Assembly (NCBI GenBank): GCA_963573385.1
Contig: CAUYLG010034743.1
Coordinates: 38,757-102,756 of the forward strand
Source of the DNA: Cacajao melanocephalus
Lineage: Eukaryota > Chordata > Mammalia > Primates > Pitheciidae
Length of the DNA: 64,000 nt
Direction: 5' to 3'
Shown: in pieces, positions 48,035-58,985 of the stretch
Numbering within the stretch: the first letter of the stretch is position 1
Layout of the letters: the number at the start of each line of letters is the position of its first letter
The notes under the pieces: model-generated
Seen by the model: only the letters and a program-made list of their open reading frames with translations
The model's database searches: none
What the model was told of the DNA's origin: nothing
Program-made: the position numbers and the translations under genes

Positions 48035-48260
48035 GAGACCTTGTGGTACAGTAGAGAAAACACAATTTTTAGAGTCTGGCAGGAATTGAATTAAATTACA
48101 TAAATGCTATTTGGGTTCTGTGTTTAACTTAAAGCTCAGTTCCTCATCTGTGAATGGATGTGATATTGTCTATCTTTTTGTGTTATAGAGATGATTAAAT
48201 GAGAAATGAAAAATTTAAAATCTCTAGCTTACTGGCTGACACTCAACAAGTGTGAATTTC
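48035..48260 (+). mobile_element. MIR SINE
   Basis: 'cttgtggtacagtagagaaa', 'tttttagagtctggcaggaa', 'aaagctcagttcctcatctg', 'tgaatggatgtgatattgtc', 'agagatgattaaatgagaaa' and 'gcttactggctgacactcaa' match a clear sense MIR. Confidence 0.75.
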
Positions 48261-49949
48261 CTCCACCCCACCCTATATCTTCTTTGCCCTTCTCTTACAT
48301 AGGGTTTCATGGGACTCACCTTCTGCCTGTTAATGTACTCCATCTTTGTGGTCCTCCATGGCATCTTACCTTCAAGCACAACACATGCCATTGGGTATTG
48401 TTTTACTCAAGGATGGCCAGGTGTGTGCCTCTAATGGCTCATGGGGAAAAACAATCTCTCTGTTTAATCAAGGGTGTCATTACCAACCAGATGGTTGAAT
48501 ATCTAGAATTAATCAGTTATTGGGTACCTGTAGAATTTAAAAAACAGAAGGCTGCCAAGTTAAGACAGCCTTGACAATTTGTATATACCTTGAAATTTTG
48601 TATACACATTGGCAGATGTAATATAAACTTAACATCATTTCCATCTTATTATAGAGTTGTTACTAATTGGATCTCAATAAGCCTTGGCTTTCAATAAAGG
48701 ATGCAAATATAACCTACCTTTTCTTTCCCTTGCCAATTTTTTTTCTGCTGTTGTTGTTGTTTGTTTTGATGTATGTTCTATTATTTTGTATTATTTGTTT
48801 TTGCCATACGATGGTTACAAAGAGGTTTAAGTATTCTTGAAAATGATTCAATAAATCAAATCTAATGTTTCTTAATCAAATAACATAATGAGTCAGGATG
48901 TTTGCATTTAAAATGTTACTGTGGCATTGTTAAAAATAATATAAATTTGCTGATTGATAGCTGTGTTTCAGAGTATATGCCAAGTCCTAGAAGAGGTAAT
49001 TTTTAAACATTTTAGTACTATGTAAAACTTGAGTAATGCTTGAGAAATAGTCACATAGTTGCTAGTCAGTTTAAATCAAAATATATAAAGGAGGTCCCAG
49101 AACATCTTTTGATAGGAGAGAGAAAGTAGTTTACCTATAGAAGTAGGCTTGTTCAGTTTCAATGGAAATATGGTAAGAAGTGTTCAAAGATTCTAAATTG
49201 CTACTAGAAGAAAAATTAGAAAATAATTATATTGTGAGATAACAGTAAGATATATGGGCATTTAATGAGGAAGCCTATTGGACTGTATACTAAAGAAACC
49301 GGCCTCTAATGGTGATGGGCCCTCAGAATAAAATGAAGAGGAAGGTTTTAGGTAGGAATATCATCAAGTTGGATAAATAAGCATGGAGCCCTAGTGGTCT
49401 TACAAGCAGGACTTGAACCTTCTGAGAATATTATTCTGTTTTTTGTTTTGTTCTGTTTTTTTTTGTTTTTCATTTTTTGTTTTCTTCTCTCGTTGAAACT
49501 TTAATGCAGTATCTCCAGAGTTTTGCATTGACTCAGAGAACCTGCAAAAATCTTCTGGACTCCTGGGTGGGGCCAGGATGAGATTTTCAGCAGCAGTGAA
49601 CCTCTGAAATTGCAGGGATATCAGATGGACTATATAGGAGTTTATGTGTAAAGCTACTGGGATGATTTCAGGGTTCCTATTTTCTAGTAGTTTTAGGAGA
49701 AAAATAAGCAAAAACAATATTTCTTGATTTACTGACATAACACCTAGGGATAAACAGTGTCATATGCCCTCTGAATATAATATTTACTCTATTCCCCTTA
49801 ACATTGCATAGTGATCTATTGATAAGGAGGAAAATTATTATACATCTCTTCATAAGCGGATTGAGTGTTAAAGAATGAAAAAAGAGTGTCTTATTTCTAT
49901 AAAATATGTGGGCTATTTCTGGATGCAAAAATCTAGTTTTTCTAAGGTA
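48261..49949. other. Unassigned non-coding DNA
   Basis: About 1.7 kb. Contains a T-rich low-complexity patch at about 49436-49483. A 122-codon plus frame (48206-48574) and a 112-codon minus frame (49400-49738) have no recognisable domain. Confidence 0.4.
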
Positions 49950-50041
49950 GCACTATCTTATAGAAATATAGCATATAGCCTATATGAAATTTTAAGTTTT
50001 CTAGTAGTAACATCAAAAATGAAAAAAGAAACAGGTACAAT
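49950..50041 (+). mobile_element. MER3-like hAT DNA transposon, left part
   Basis: 'agcactatcttatagaaata', 'tgaaattttaagttttctag' and 'tagtaacatcaaaaatgaaa' are followed by 'gaaacaggtacaattttt', where the element is interrupted by an antisense L1. Confidence 0.65.
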
Positions 50042-50470
50042 TTTTAGTTAAATATTTGACTTTGGGATAATAGCATATTCACATGCAGTTGTAAGAAATA
50101 ATATATTAACATCCCTGTACCGTTTATCCAGTTTCCCCCATAGATAATATCTTACAAAAATAGAGTAAAATATCACAACCAGATTATTAATATTGATAGA
50201 ATCTATCAATTTTATTATTTCCCCAGTTTTACTTATACCCATTTATGTGTATGTGTGAGTGTGTGTGTGAATTAGTTTTATGCAGTTTCATCACATGTTA
50301 GTTCATGTGTCCAACACTGCAGTCAAGATGTAACAGTTCCTTTAGCAGAAGCATACTTTCTGCTGCACTACTGTAACCACAACCACCTCCCACTACCTCT
50401 CCTGTCTCACATTCCTAACCTCTGGCAACCACTAATCAGTACTTTATGTCTATAACTTTGCCTTATAAAG
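50042..50470 (-). mobile_element. Old L1 (L1ME-type) 3' UTR, antisense, nested in MER3-like element
   Basis: 'acatgcagttgtaagaaata', 'atccctgtaccgtttatcca', 'gtttcccccatagataatat', 'aatatcacaaccagattatt', 'ctctggcaaccactaatcag' are the antisense 3' UTR of old mammalian L1. The host transposon resumes immediately after. Confidence 0.75.
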
Positions 50471-50700
50471 TTAATTAATTTTAATGACACAATTTATTTA
50501 ACCGAGTATATCCAACCTATTACTGTTTTAACATGTATCAATATAAAAATATTAAGATATTTTATATTCTTTCTATAATACCAAGTCTTTAAAACTGAGC
50601 TATATTTTATGCTTTCAGTACATATCGATTTAGGATTAGTAATAATTTGAGCGGTCGATGGCTACATGTTTCTTGTGGCTACTGTATTTACCTAAGATCT
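50471..50700 (+). mobile_element. MER3-like hAT DNA transposon, right part
   Basis: 'gttaattaattttaatgaca', 'tttatttaaccgagtatatc', 'aacatgtatcaatataaaaa', 'taccaagtctttaaaactga', 'gatggctacatgtttcttgt' and 'ggctactgtatt' continue the element from 50041, in register. Confidence 0.65.
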
Positions 50701-51988
50701 AGGAGATGATTTTTTGCCCTAAATCTTTCATGTTATTCAGTTTAGAGGTGTAAAATTTAGGGAAATGTAGAAACCAGGGAATGTTGCATAACAATCTTAA
50801 TGTTTAGCATTAGGAATCTTATGTAAAAGGTTGTACAATACCCTAACAAAACATTAAAATTATGTTTACAAAGAAGACAAAGTAACCTGATATAGGGTGA
50901 CAACATATTTCGGTTTGTCTAGGACTAAGGAATTCCTTGAGACATGGCCTTTTCACTGCTATCTAACCTCATGGGAACCCTAACCCTAACTTGATAGGAA
51001 AATCCTTGTAATGGTTAATATACATACATATGTATGTAATATATATCAATATATGCACATAGATATGAATGATTTCTATATGTTCTATACACACAGAAAT
51101 CGGAAAATATTCACAGAAAAGTATTTTAGAAACAAATGTAGTGAATAAGGAATCATTTTTAAAAGTAAAACTGAGGTATCACGTTAATATAATTGGCTTA
51201 TGCAAAGCAGGCATAGAACAATAGGGGCTTGGAAGTGGCTCTCAATTTTTTCATTGTAGAATTACAAATGGGACTAGATAATCTTAACATCTCCTCCACT
51301 TTTAAAATTCTGTAATAATAATTCCAAATAAGCCTTTATACAGCCCACAATTACTACTGAAATCAGGAAGCAATTTCAATATTCATGAAAATGTTCATAA
51401 AGGATCTGTGAAGCAAATACGACTTTGAAAGACAAGTGAATTCAGTCTATGTGAATGGAAGAAGGGAGGTAATTCCAAGACAATGAACAATAGGGAACTC
51501 TACAAGGCATAGAAATGAAACAATTGTGCTAAAGTCTTTGAAGGAAACACTTCAAGCACGAAAAAATTATTTCAAACGACCTTTATTGATTGTCCTTAAA
51601 GTATTTCTTTCTGTATTAATAACTGTGCAGTTTATATTTGCCAAAGATTTTATAAATGCAAGTTATGAGTTTAAGGAAAATGGTCACTTGTTTTAAAATT
51701 TATTTTGGTTTACAGCACATATCATTCAAAGCCTTTATCTATGTAGATAATATATAATAAATAGCTTTTGATGCTGGTGGGAAATGTAGGAAGTGGAAAC
51801 TTGCCTTTCATTATTATGTCAGTTTCAAAAAGTTAATTCTTCTAGTATACCATTGTTCAAGTCCATGTTTTTTCCTAAAGAAGACTTTGATAAGAGTCAC
51901 AACAAAAGTTTCACTGGTACATGAATAAGTCATTCCTTTACTGTTTCTATGAAATAATGATACCTGGTCACCTTTTCAAAACGTATAA
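50701..51988. other. Unassigned AT-rich DNA
   Basis: Contains a short TA/TG-rich patch at about 51020-51075. Otherwise no recognisable feature. Confidence 0.4.
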
Positions 51989-52094
51989 GGATATTGATTC
52001 TTCCTATCCATAAGCATGAAATGTTTTTCCATTTGTTTGTGTCCTCTCATTTCCTTGAGAAGTGTTTTGTGTTCTCCACGAAAAGGTCCTTCAC
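51989..52094 (-). mobile_element. L1PA 5' inverted segment (twin priming)
   Basis: Antisense ORF2 text ('gatattgattcttcctatcc', 'catgaaatgtttttccattt', 'ttccttgagaagtgttttgt') abuts a sense L1 at 52095. In an intact L1 this piece lies roughly 300 bp upstream of the sense start, so this is a 5' inversion with loss of the intervening DNA. The junction shares 'ac' between the two sides. Confidence 0.88.
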
Positions 52095-53352
52095 AAGCAA
52101 TAGGGAAAGGACTCCCTATTTAATAAATGGTGTTGGGAAAACTGAAACTGGACCCCTTCCTTAAACCTTATACAAAAATTAACTCAAGATGGATTAAAGA
52201 CTTAAATGCTAGACCTAAAACCATAAAAACCCTAGAAGACAACCAGGCAATACCATTCAGGAGATAGGCATGGGCAAAGACTTCATGATTAAAAACCAAA
52301 AGCAATGGCAACAAAATCCAAAACTGACAAACGGGATCTAATTAAACTAAAGCATTTCTGCACAGCAAAAACAAACAAACAAACAAACAAAAAACTATCA
52401 TCAGAGTGAACAGGCAACCTGCAGAATGAGAGAATATTTTTGCAATCTATCCATTTGACAAAGGGCTAATATTCAGAATCTGGAAGGAACTTAAACAAAT
52501 TTACAAGAAAAAAGCAAAGAACCCCATCAAAAAGTGGGCAAAAATAGACACTTCTCAAAATAAGACACTCTTGTGGCCAAAAACATTTAAAAAAAAAAAA
52601 AAAAACTCATCATCACTGGTCATTAGAGAAATCCAAATCAAAACCACAATGAGGTATCATCTCACACCAGTTAGAATGGCGACCATTAAAAAGTCAGGAA
52701 AGAACAGATGCTGGAAAGGATGTAAAGAAACAGGAGTGCTTTTACACTGTTGGTAAGAGTGTAAATTAGTTCAACCATTGTGGAAGACAGTGTGGCAATT
52801 CCTCAGGGATCTAAAACTAGAAATACCATTTGATCCAGCAATCCCATTACTGGGTATATACCCCCCAAATTATAAATCATTCTATCATAAAGACACATGT
52901 ACATGTATGTTTATTGCAGCACTATTTAAAATAGCAAAGACTTGGAATCAATCAAAATGCTCGTCAAGGATAGACTGGATAAAGAAAATGTGGCACATAT
53001 ACACCATGGAATATTATGCAGCCATAAAAAAGGATGAGTTCATGTCCTTTGCAGGGACCTGCATGTAGCTGGAAACCACCATTCTCACCAAACTAACACA
53101 GGAACAGAAAACCAAACACTGCATGTTCTCACTCATGAGTGGAAGTTGAACAGTGAGAACATATGGACACAGGGAAGGGAACATCACACACTGGGGCCTG
53201 TCGGTGGGTGATGGCTAGGGGAGGGATAGCATTAGGAGAAATGCCTAATGTAGATGATGGGTTGATAAATGCAGCAAACCCCATGGTATGTATATACCTA
53301 CGTAACAAACCTACACTTTCTGCACATGTATCCCAAAACTTAAAGTATAATA
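52095..53352 (+). mobile_element. Primate L1 (L1PA type) 3' end, sense part of an inverted copy
   Basis: From 'aagcaatagggaaaggactc' through ORF2 and the 3' UTR ('ggcctgtcggtgggtgatgg', 'agggatagcattaggagaaa', 'gcacatgtatcccaaaactt') to a poly(A) tail near 53350. Compared with L1 it has lost about 22 bp near 52138 ('gggaaaactgaaactggacc'), between CTG repeats. It carries an (AAAC)n expansion (about 52366-52392) and an A-run expansion (about 52589-52605). No convincing target-site duplication; 'aaacgtataagg' before and 'aaacacataaag' after are only a weak candidate. Confidence 0.93.
52778..53068 (+). pseudogene. L1 ORF2 C-terminal remnant
   Basis: A 96-codon open stretch reads WQFLRDLKLEIPFDPAIPLL, then FIAALFKIAKTWNQ, IDWIKKMWHIYTMEYYAAIK and ends FAGTCM, corresponding to the last part of L1 ORF2p. 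An upstream frame at 52571-52756 ([20 protein letters not shown]) is the preceding segment in a shifted frame. Non-functional. Confidence 0.85.
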
Positions 53353-53469
53353 AAAAAAAAAGAAGAAGAAAGAAACACATAAAGAGAAGCAGATGAAGAC
53401 AGAGACCTAAAGAGAGACAGAGATAGAAAGGGAAAGCCTTGATATAAAGTAATTTAGTTAGGTTCTAAA

Positions 53470-53720
53470 TCATATCATGAGTAAGAGAGGAAAAGAAAAA
53501 TGAGGAGTGGTGATCAAGGTCCTAAATTTGGAATGAGATTAGTATGTGGGAAGTGAAAAGACTGGACTCTCTGAATAAAAGAGTCTTTACTAAGTTGGAA
53601 TGATAGAATAGGGCCAGATTTCAGAAAGTCACATCAATCTGAATAGTTTGGAATTTATGTTCTAGATAAGAAGAAAGTAAATGAATTGTACATGAAGTGA
53701 CATTGTGCGAGTGTCATATA
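53470..53720 (-). mobile_element. L2 LINE fragment, antisense (weak)
   Basis: 'agaatagggccagatttcag', 'gaatagtttggaatttatgt' and 'gaattgtacatgaagtgaca' resemble the antisense L2 text seen more clearly at 4860-5230. Weak and short. Confidence 0.35.
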
Positions 53721-54525
53721 CTCTCAGGCTAGTTTAATGCACTGCTTATTTCTTAGATCAGAAAAAACATTCTCATTGTTATTCTTTAAAATAATTTAAG
53801 AAGAGTCGATGCTGATGAAACAAACTTCTTTGGCAATCATTTTATCCTTAGAGGAGAGTTTTTTACTCAATACATGCCTCAGTTTTGGAAAAATGGCTCC
53901 ATTGGTGGTAAGACATTCTCACTTCATTAATTTTGTTGCAATATTTTGGCAAAGTTGAACACTTTAAAGCATTAGAGTATATTTTGATATATCACAGGAA
54001 ACAATGTGCTCTTAACTTTGGATAGTACAATCCATAGCAGATAACGCAGACCCAAATCATAATCATTTACAGAAAAAGCACATTCAAACACATTTGAAAT
54101 TTCAATTAAATACCCTACTGAAGCCCACATCACCACTTGTCATTAGAAGGCAACAAATCAAGCTTGGACCTCAGATGCTATTATAGTAGCAAAAATAACA
54201 GAACTCAAATAAAATTATATCTCCACATATTCAACATCTAAATGAAAAATTAAGGTAAAAATCCATAATTCTGTTTATCCAGATGTGTGGATGATGCCCT
54301 TTTTAACAACTCAAATTTAAAAAGTAAAAATAAAAGAAAACAGACCTTCTTATGAAATAAAATAAAAGCACACTGTGATTAAGTTAATAGGAGACAAAGT
54401 AAAAAAATACATGGTTATTGCTGAATGAAATAACTGCAATAAAAAAATGTGTCTCCAATGAACTCTTTGGAATGAATTTCTTCCAGTTTTCTAGAATATT
54501 ATGACTCAATGCCTGTATAAACACA
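53721..54525. other. Unassigned AT-rich DNA
   Basis: No feature recognised. Confidence 0.4.
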
Positions 54526-54680
54526 TTCAAGAATTCATTCAAAATTCATTCAAAAACTTTATTAATTCTTTTATTCAAACATTTATTAAACATTCATTAC
54601 ATGTCAGGCATTGTACAAAGTGTGGGGATACAAGGATATAATACTATTTATCTGAACTTTGACAAGTGTGAAAACTCTGA
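54526..54680 (-). mobile_element. L2/MIR-type 3' terminus, antisense (weak)
   Basis: 'ttcattcaaaattcattcaa', 'attcaaacatttattaaaca', 'acatgtcaggcattgtacaa' and 'gtgtggggatacaaggatat' fit the antisense L2 3' end. It starts with a small tandem of 'attcattcaaaa'. Confidence 0.45.
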
Positions 54681-56480
54681 ATAATTAAACCCTATGGGAA
54701 GAGGTGTCTAGATTTGAAATTAATGAAATGAAGTATGAATATACTGGATACATGAATAATAGTGACACTTTTGTCATTAATCTAGAGAAATAAGCATTTG
54801 CAATTTTATTTTCTGCTTGTCTTCTACTTACTAATCTAGCTTGAGAAGGAAGTAGCTGACAATGACATCTTTAGGTTTCCTACCCAAGCCTCCCATTTTT
54901 TCTTTGTAAATTACCCATTTCAACCCATTAAATAGGCTCCTATAGCCTTTTTGCAAATGGGACTCTACCTTTTCTTGACCACTCTGATTTGAGTGACAAA
55001 GGACACTTGACATAGGAAAAGCAACTCCATTACATAGGCTTAGCCAATTCTCTTCCAGAAATTTTTATTGGGTTCGAAAAATACCTCAGTAGCTATAGAC
55101 AATAAACTTACAAGAATATGTGTGTTGGGGATAGAGTGGTTGTGTTTGGGTAATGCTGAAATGTAAGAGCAAGTAGTCTGCAGGAACAGAAAACACTGAC
55201 ATGAAAGAGATTAGGGAGGCACATTTCTAGAAGTCATATTTCTGCTAGTCAAAATGGAAAATGGTCCATGGTCACTAAGTCATTGGTTAGCTGAGGCATG
55301 TAATGAGATAGTGAAATCTGTAGTCAATAGGAAAAACAAACAAAAAACCCTGGCAATTGGACATTGTTATAGTGTTGTTATCATCCATGATCATTAAATG
55401 GACTAAAGCGGACGATAGAAGTATGCTCTCTGGCTTTTTTCAGTGAATCAAGAATTTCCAACAGTATCTCTTTAGCACTAAATCTCTTCATTCACGATGT
55501 CATTTCTTCTAGGTGACACAGCTGCCTTTGGCAAGCAGAATGACAGAGGTCAAGCATATGGTGTGTGTCAAACAGGTTTTGAAGGATGCAGGGGGAACAA
55601 AAACATATTCATAAGTCAACATTACCTCTAGATTTGGAATACTTCTAAAGGAAAAAATGGATATTGGCTTTCTATAGAATAAATTTGCTCTTAAGCAACT
55701 TTGATATTCAAAAATCCAGATGTATTGGGTTTCCTTTATATGGACACATGCTGCAGCATCTGCCCCATGGCCAAGTAATTTCATCACAAGCAATTCATTT
55801 TCCACCTAAGAATGAATGAAGACATGGTGGTAAAAGTATGCTGGGTAATATGATGATAGACTGGGCATTGATTTCAGTTCTTTCTGTGCCTGTATGCAAG
55901 AGGTGGTTGTTCATGAGCTTGCCAAAGAACATAGACACTCCTCCTCTTCTAAACATCTGTGGGTGATCCATTCCCCTCAAATGACAGTACCTGTCTTCCT
56001 GCTAGCTGGCTGGAGAGCTAGTGTGCCAGACTCTCACAGCTGTGGGGGCACAGCTGACTATCCATCTTCAAAATGCACTACACATCAGTTGTTTGAAATA
56101 GCTTGGAAAAGTCACTTCTGACAGAGAAAACTTTATCTGAATGCTGATCTTCTCTTAAGGACTATGTTTGACTTTCCCCTCCACTTCTGCTCATAAAGAG
56201 GGCAGCCCAGGTTGGAAGTGCCTTTTATCAGATAATGACCTTGCCTCTGGGACTCTTTACATCAGATTTCAACAGCATGACTGAGTCACCTGTGCTGCAT
56301 GCTTTGAGGAACATTCACCATCCTGAATAAAGGTCATCCTCATTTTCCAAACATGGTGGCAGCTAGACATTTTTGAAATTACAGTTATGTCCCATAAAAA
56401 TTTCCTGTACTTTTGCTCACAGGAAGCATATGAATTTATAGAAATTCATATTTTGATATTAATGAATAGATTCTAGGTAT
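54681..56480. other. Unassigned non-coding DNA
   Basis: About 1.8 kb without a recognisable element. The part at about 55860-56330 is compositionally balanced and gives a 75-codon plus frame (55894-56121) with no known domain. Confidence 0.4.
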
Positions 56481-56491
56481 TCATTCATTTA

Positions 56492-56813
<322 letters not shown>

Positions 56814-56815
56814 TA

Positions 56816-57600
56816 ACTTATTTGTTGCTATTTCAAATTCTACGTTATATTTTGAGGAGAAGCCTATATACTTATGTGTTTTAAATATTAATGTACATAG
56901 AATCTAATCATTAAGCAAAATGTGTCCTAAGGCATGCAAACAAGTAATAGGAGAGATGTATATGTTTTTATATGTGTATATTACACACACATACATGCAT
57001 TTATATATGTATGTATACACACATATGTAAAAACACACATGTAGTCATAGTATGTGTATGCAGGCATATAAAGATACTCTGTAACCTATACAAAAATACT
57101 GTTTTATTAAGTAACATGACATTTAATGCCCTAATTATATGATTCATGTGGAAGTTTTACATTTCCATGCCAACGTCTCTGTACCCCCTTTTTAAGCACA
57201 AATTAATCGAAGCAAAGGGGGCAAATAACAAGGATTCAATGTAATTCTTAATACCTTTAATTATGGCTAGGTTCATAAGATTGACAAATGTATTGACTGA
57301 CATTTCCCTAAGTTAACTGGTTCTTTGATAAAATTGATGAATCTTTCCCAATAACAGATAGCTACTTCTCCACCCAACAAATGGGTCTTGTTATAGTCAA
57401 GAGTGGTTTTTTATTTATCTAGTGAATGTGATTTCTCAGTTCATATCTCAGATTATTTACAAATGGGTCTTAATGTCTAGTACACATTTATTAATAGAAT
57501 AAGAAAAGTAATAAGGTTTATAATAAATAAGCATTTTATATTTTGATACAGATTTTTTGTAAAATTAAAGGTCCCATTATGTGTAAATTAGTTTGCATAT
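56816..57600. other. Unassigned DNA with a CA/TA microsatellite
   Basis: Includes an alternating TATG/CACA tract at about 56960-57050. The stretch 57170-57400 is non-repetitive and carries TAATCGA (57204) and TAATTA (57258) homeodomain-type cores. Confidence 0.4.
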
Positions 57601-57910
57601 GTTTTGTGTGTGTGTGTGTGTATGTGTTTGTGACAGAGTCTGGCTCTTGTTGTCCAGGCTGGAGTGCAATGGTATGACCTTGACACACTGTAACTCCACC
57701 TCCTGGGCTCAAGTGATTCTCCTGTCAGCCTCCCAAGTAGCTGGGATTACAGGTTCACGCCACCATATCCAGTTAATTTTTGTATATTTAGTAGAGACAG
57801 GGTCTCACCATGTTGGCTAGGCTGGTCTTGAACTCCTAACCTCAAGTTATCCACCTGCTTCAGTCTCCCAAAGTGTTGAGATTACAGGTGTGAGCCACTG
57901 TGCCTAGCTG
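57601..57910 (-). mobile_element. Alu SINE, full length, antisense, with (GT)n tail
   Basis: On + a GT microsatellite (57605-57622) replaces the usual T tail, followed by 'gacagagtctggctcttgtt', 'gtagctgggattacaggttc', 'tagtagagacagggtctcac' and 'gtgagccactgtgcctagct'. More diverged than the Alu at 56492, so probably an older Alu. Confidence 0.95.
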
Positions 57911-58804
57911 GCATAGGCATAGTTTTTTGCTCAGAGAAAGAGCTAGTGAATGTTTGCTATTTTGTTTCATTAAAATGATGAGGTACCATGATAGCCATGT
58001 CATAAAGGTCAAATGTCATGTTCTGCTTTCTCTGTGTTAGGGGAAATGATGAGACGAGGGACTGAGAGAGAAGTGAGTATGCTTCATATATGGACGATCA
58101 AGTGGGTCCACATATATCCCAAAACATTCATGCTGGAGTGCAACAGAGGTAAAAGGTCAGCTTCTGGAGAGCAAAGAATCAGGCAAATGAATTGTTGATT
58201 TTAGGTAGATAAGTCTGGAAATTGTTTCTTTAAAGAGATGGGATAAAAAATATGAACCGATTTAAAACTCTTGTAGTTATTATCCCCATCTAAGCAATAG
58301 TCTCTTACATGGTTGAATCTTTAAAGAAAAATGCCATGTTTTAATATGTAAAATCTATTTTTGATAATGAGATTACAGTTTTACTTTATGTCTTACTTTT
58401 GGAAGTTTTGCATGAGTTATGTGAAAAATTAAAAGAAAAGCATTGGTTTCAGTTAAAATATTAAAAACTATTTTTTTCATACTAGTATATATAATATACT
58501 AGTCTGGCCTAAAGACTAGTGTATTGTATTTGTAGGAAGATAATTACTGTAATATAAGTAGGTGCACACAGAGTGTGACATTAGAAGAAGGCAAGACAGA
58601 AGTAGATTTTTCTGCGTAGTTTAAATAAAAAGGAAACATCTACCTCTGTTTTTACACACATCAGGTTGACAAACGTGGATTAAGAGAGATTATCAAAATA
58701 TTATATATATGAGAAATATGCTATTTATAAATACTTATTTACAAAACAATTGCAAGTGTAGGGCTGGTTAGAATAGCACTTCGATGTCTAGTTCTGTTGA
58801 TTTC
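57911..58804. other. Unassigned non-coding DNA
   Basis: No gene or repeat family recognised; contains the ACTAGT palindrome at 58481-58503. Confidence 0.4.
58481..58503. repeat. Perfect 23-bp inverted repeat (ACTAGTATAT arms)
   Basis: ACTAGTATAT, loop ATA, ATATACTAGT: 10-bp perfect arms. A further ACTAGT follows at 58515-58520. Confidence 0.9.
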
Positions 58805-58985
58805 CTAAGGAGAATAATGGCTTATATTTGTGTATTCATAATATTTCAAAACAATTTCACATCTCTTATATTTTTCTGTTTCTTAAAAGAGCCCTACAAT
58901 ATGGAGAATATTTATAATTAAACTAATTTTAAATGAGTAAATGAAACCATAGGAAATAGACATCATTAGCACTTACAGAGCAAAT
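58805..58985 (-). mobile_element. MIR SINE, antisense (weak)
   Basis: 'caatttcacatctcttatat', 'aaaagagccctacaatatgg', 'aatgagtaaatgaaaccata' echo the antisense MIR core. Confidence 0.45.
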
